From the NCBI RefSeq assembly GCF_002770595.1, contig NZ_CP022986.1, forward strand, positions 620,001-684,000: a DNA stretch of 64,000 nt, in the 5' to 3' direction. Position numbers and translations under genes: made by a program. Below, one piece after another: positions 62,480 to 64,000 of this stretch. The notes beneath the pieces are model-generated. The model was not told the origin of the DNA and did not search any database. It worked only from the letters and a program-made list of their open reading frames with translations. The DNA is from Chryseobacterium camelliae (GTDB lineage: Bacteria; Bacteroidota; Bacteroidia; Flavobacteriales; Weeksellaceae). Each line of letters starts with the position of its first letter. Positions within the stretch are counted from its first letter, which is position 1.

Positions 62480-63568
62480 ATGAATTACTTCAATTTATTC
62501 AGCAACATCATGGTCACAAAAGGGATCACCAGGGTTCTGGTTTCGGATCTTCAAAGGAACACTTCGGAACTGTACCCTCTTGAACTGCATGAGCTGATAG
62601 AAGAGCTGAAAACCACCTCTGTAGAGGAAGTCCTTAACCATTATGATCAGGAATCTAAAGTGATCGTACAGGATTACCTTGATTTTTTGCTGGAAAAAGA
62701 ATTCGGCTTTATAACCCAAAACGGTTGGGACAGAAACTTTCCGCCCCTCTCTTATGAATATCAGGACTATAATATCCTGTCGAATATTTTTGTTGAACTG
62801 GATGACATGTCCATTCTTCAATCCCTGAAGCAATCCATAGAAAATCTTGAGATAAGGCATCTGGTCATTTACTGCCGAAGGACACTTCTGCTGGAAGAAT
62901 TGATGCAGATTGACAGAATGTTTTCACACGCTCCTTTAGAGGGCATTGAGATTTTCTCGCAGTTTCATGATGCTGTAGACCAACATTTCATTGATACGCT
63001 CAACAGGAATACCGCAAGAGTGTATAGCCTGGTTTTTTACAGCTGTGGAAAAGCGCCGTTCAAAGATAATGACAGTTTAAGGTTTACGGTTAACTTTACC
63101 GATCAGGCCCTGACTATTTCATCGTGCGGAAAAGTAAACCTGGATTATTTCAGCACCAATCTTCCGAAAGTCCTGGAAGCCGTCAACCATAATTCCTGCC
63201 TTCACAAAAAAATAGGGATAGACATCCATGGCCATATTAAAAACTGCCCGGCTATGCCTGAAAGCTATGGCAACATCAAAAACACAACTTTGGAAGAAGC
63301 ATTGAAACACCAGGATTTCAAAAAGTACTGGAACCTTACCAAAGATCATATTGACGGCTGCAAAGACTGTGAGTTCCGGTATATCTGTACAGACTGCAGG
63401 GCCTTTACGGAAAGAAACCATACCGACCGGAACGGACTGGATACGTCAAAACCGTTAAAATGCGGCTATGATCCTTATACAGGAACCTGGGAAGACTGGA
63501 GCACCCATCCGATGAAACAGAATGCAATTGCACATTACGGATTACTGCACAAAACAAAAGTCAGCTGA
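62480..63568 (+). CDS. gwsS: SPASM domain peptide maturase, grasp-with-spasm type
   Basis: The 362-residue protein has a complete C-terminal SPASM set (about residues 240-325): Cys in HNSCLHKKIGIDIHGHIKNC, then CKDCEFRYICTDC, and a later Cys in LKCGYDPYTG. The N-terminal 230 residues contain no CxxxCxxC, so the radical-SAM cluster site is absent. It starts FNLFSNIMVTKGITRVLVSD, as in this family. It could work as a substrate-binding partner of the ATP-grasp enzyme or carry auxiliary clusters only. Confidence 0.88.
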   Translation: MNYFNLFSNIMVTKGITRVLVSDLQRNTSELYPLELHELIEELKTTSVEEVLNHYDQESKVIVQDYLDFLLEKEFGFITQNGWDRNFPPLSYEYQDYNILSNIFVELDDMSILQSLKQSIENLEIRHLVIYCRRTLLLEELMQIDRMFSHAPLEGIEIFSQFHDAVDQHFIDTLNRNTARVYSLVFYSCGKAPFKDNDSLRFTVNFTDQALTISSCGKVNLDYFSTNLPKVLEAVNHNSCLHKKIGIDIHGHIKNCPAMPESYGNIKNTTLEEALKHQDFKKYWNLTKDHIDGCKDCEFRYICTDCRAFTERNHTDRNGLDTSKPLKCGYDPYTGTWEDWSTHPMKQNAIAHYGLLHKTKVS

Positions 63569-63585
63569 ATGTGCTGACTTTTATT
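63556..63585 (+). terminator. Terminator of the RiPP cluster
   Basis: Perfect 10-bp stem AAAAGTCAGC / GCTGACTTTT with a seven-base loop that includes the gwsS stop codon, followed by TTTATT. Confidence 0.85.
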
Positions 63586-63597
63586 GTATATTTAAAT

Positions 63598-64000
63598 CTA
63601 TCCTATTCTTTTCCTGATAAAGATTTCGTAGCTCAGGTAAATCAGCGGGAGTGCCATGATTCCTATGTATAAAGCATTGCTCATCGCCATGGCCGGCTGC
63701 GTTAAAACAGCATAGACTACACCGAAAAAAGCACCTCCCAAATGGGCGGCATGCCCGATGTTGTCATGCGGTTTCGGATTCAGCATCATGTATACGGAAT
63801 ACCCGAAATAGACCAGCCCGAAAACAAATCCCGGAATGGCAATCGGGATAAAGAAAAAGTAAATTCCGATGTTGGGATACATGGCAATCGCTGCAAACAG
63901 GATCCCAGATACTCCTCCACTGGCACCGATGGCAGAATACCAGGGCTGTTTCTGATACAGGAACAGTGAAAAGATGTTCCCGAGCAGGATAGATCCCAGG
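63598..64000 (-). CDS. Rhomboid family intramembrane serine protease (5' truncated)
   Basis: The frame is open to the right edge, so the N-terminus is outside the window; 133 residues are visible. The catalytic serine is in IGASGGVSGILFAAIAMYP and the catalytic histidine in NIGHAAHLGGAFFGVVYAVL, each in a membrane helix. Rhomboids cut membrane proteins inside the bilayer. It converges on the RiPP cluster. Confidence 0.92.
   Translation of the reverse strand, partial: LGSILLGNIFSLFLYQKQPWYSAIGASGGVSGILFAAIAMYPNIGIYFFFIPIAIPGFVFGLVYFGYSVYMMLNPKPHDNIGHAAHLGGAFFGVVYAVLTQPAMAMSNALYIGIMALPLIYLSYEIFIRKRIG

Noticed and set aside
62480..63568. Ordinary radical-SAM/SPASM maturase
   Set aside because: The CxxxCxxC motif is absent from the N-terminal part; only SPASM cysteines are present.

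Overview
The window looks like chromosomal DNA of a Bacteroidota bacterium, most likely Chryseobacterium or a close Weeksellaceae relative. Reasons seen in the sequence: Flavobacteria-type promoters (TTTG-N16 to N19-TAnnTTTG), few Shine-Dalgarno sequences, GLPGLI and KTSC domain proteins, cyanophycin genes, and a grasp-with-spasm peptide system. The genus is an inference. The DNA is gene-dense, and the A+T-rich intergenic spaces often end in clear hairpin terminators.

Layout. 1-7.8 kb: end of a glutamine amidotransferase gene, an ATP-grasp-like protein, a small membrane protein, then a cyanophycin locus (cphA on the minus strand facing cphB on the plus strand, followed by an isoaspartyl dipeptidase). 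7.8-11.6 kb: minus-strand methyltransferase, a frameshifted GNAT gene, hisS, an HRDC protein and a short SSB. 11.8-15.5 kb: HPP membrane protein, zinc-ribbon protein, TIGR01777-type epimerase, nudK and two hypothetical proteins. 15.6-21.1 kb: two arrays of about 107-bp palindromic elements in opposite orientation flank a cobalamin riboswitch-metE unit, an XRE regulator and a J-domain/KTSC protein. 21.2-27.6 kb: a TetR-TolC-MFP-RND efflux operon with an operator-flanked promoter. 27.6-35.4 kb: secreted protein, cvfB, lpdA, glycosyltransferase and recQ, all minus. 35.5-46.2 kb: kdsD, tatC, M1 and M61 metallopeptidases, histidine kinase with PBP4, pepE, TPR protein, transaldolase. 46.2-50.1 kb: acetyltransferase and a BlaI-BlaR1-GLPGLI operon. 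50.3-55.2 kb: accessory genes including a macrolide 2'-phosphotransferase and an ECF41-type sigma factor with its own promoter pair. 55.5-56.1 kb: five tandem tRNA genes with initiator features. 56.2-58.5 kb: a Sua5/YciO-type gene, yaaA, prmC. 59.0-63.6 kb: a grasp-with-spasm RiPP cluster. The window ends inside a rhomboid protease gene.

How genes work together. CphA makes the Asp-Arg polymer, CphB cuts it to dipeptides and the isoaspartyl peptidase releases amino acids. MetE is made only when cobalamin is scarce, through the riboswitch. The TetR palindromes and the BlaI-type TACA-AA-TGTA palindrome sit on or next to their own promoters. The sigma factor and the following monooxygenase-like gene share an identical TGTCACG-N16-TGTCT promoter.

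The most interesting locus is the RiPP cluster: a double-glycine precursor peptide, an ATP-grasp ligase, a SPASM protein without a radical-SAM CxxxCxxC motif, two paralogous lipoproteins that may give immunity, and two tiny genes of unknown role. An attenuator-like hairpin separates the precursor from the maturation genes, and a final terminator closes the unit.
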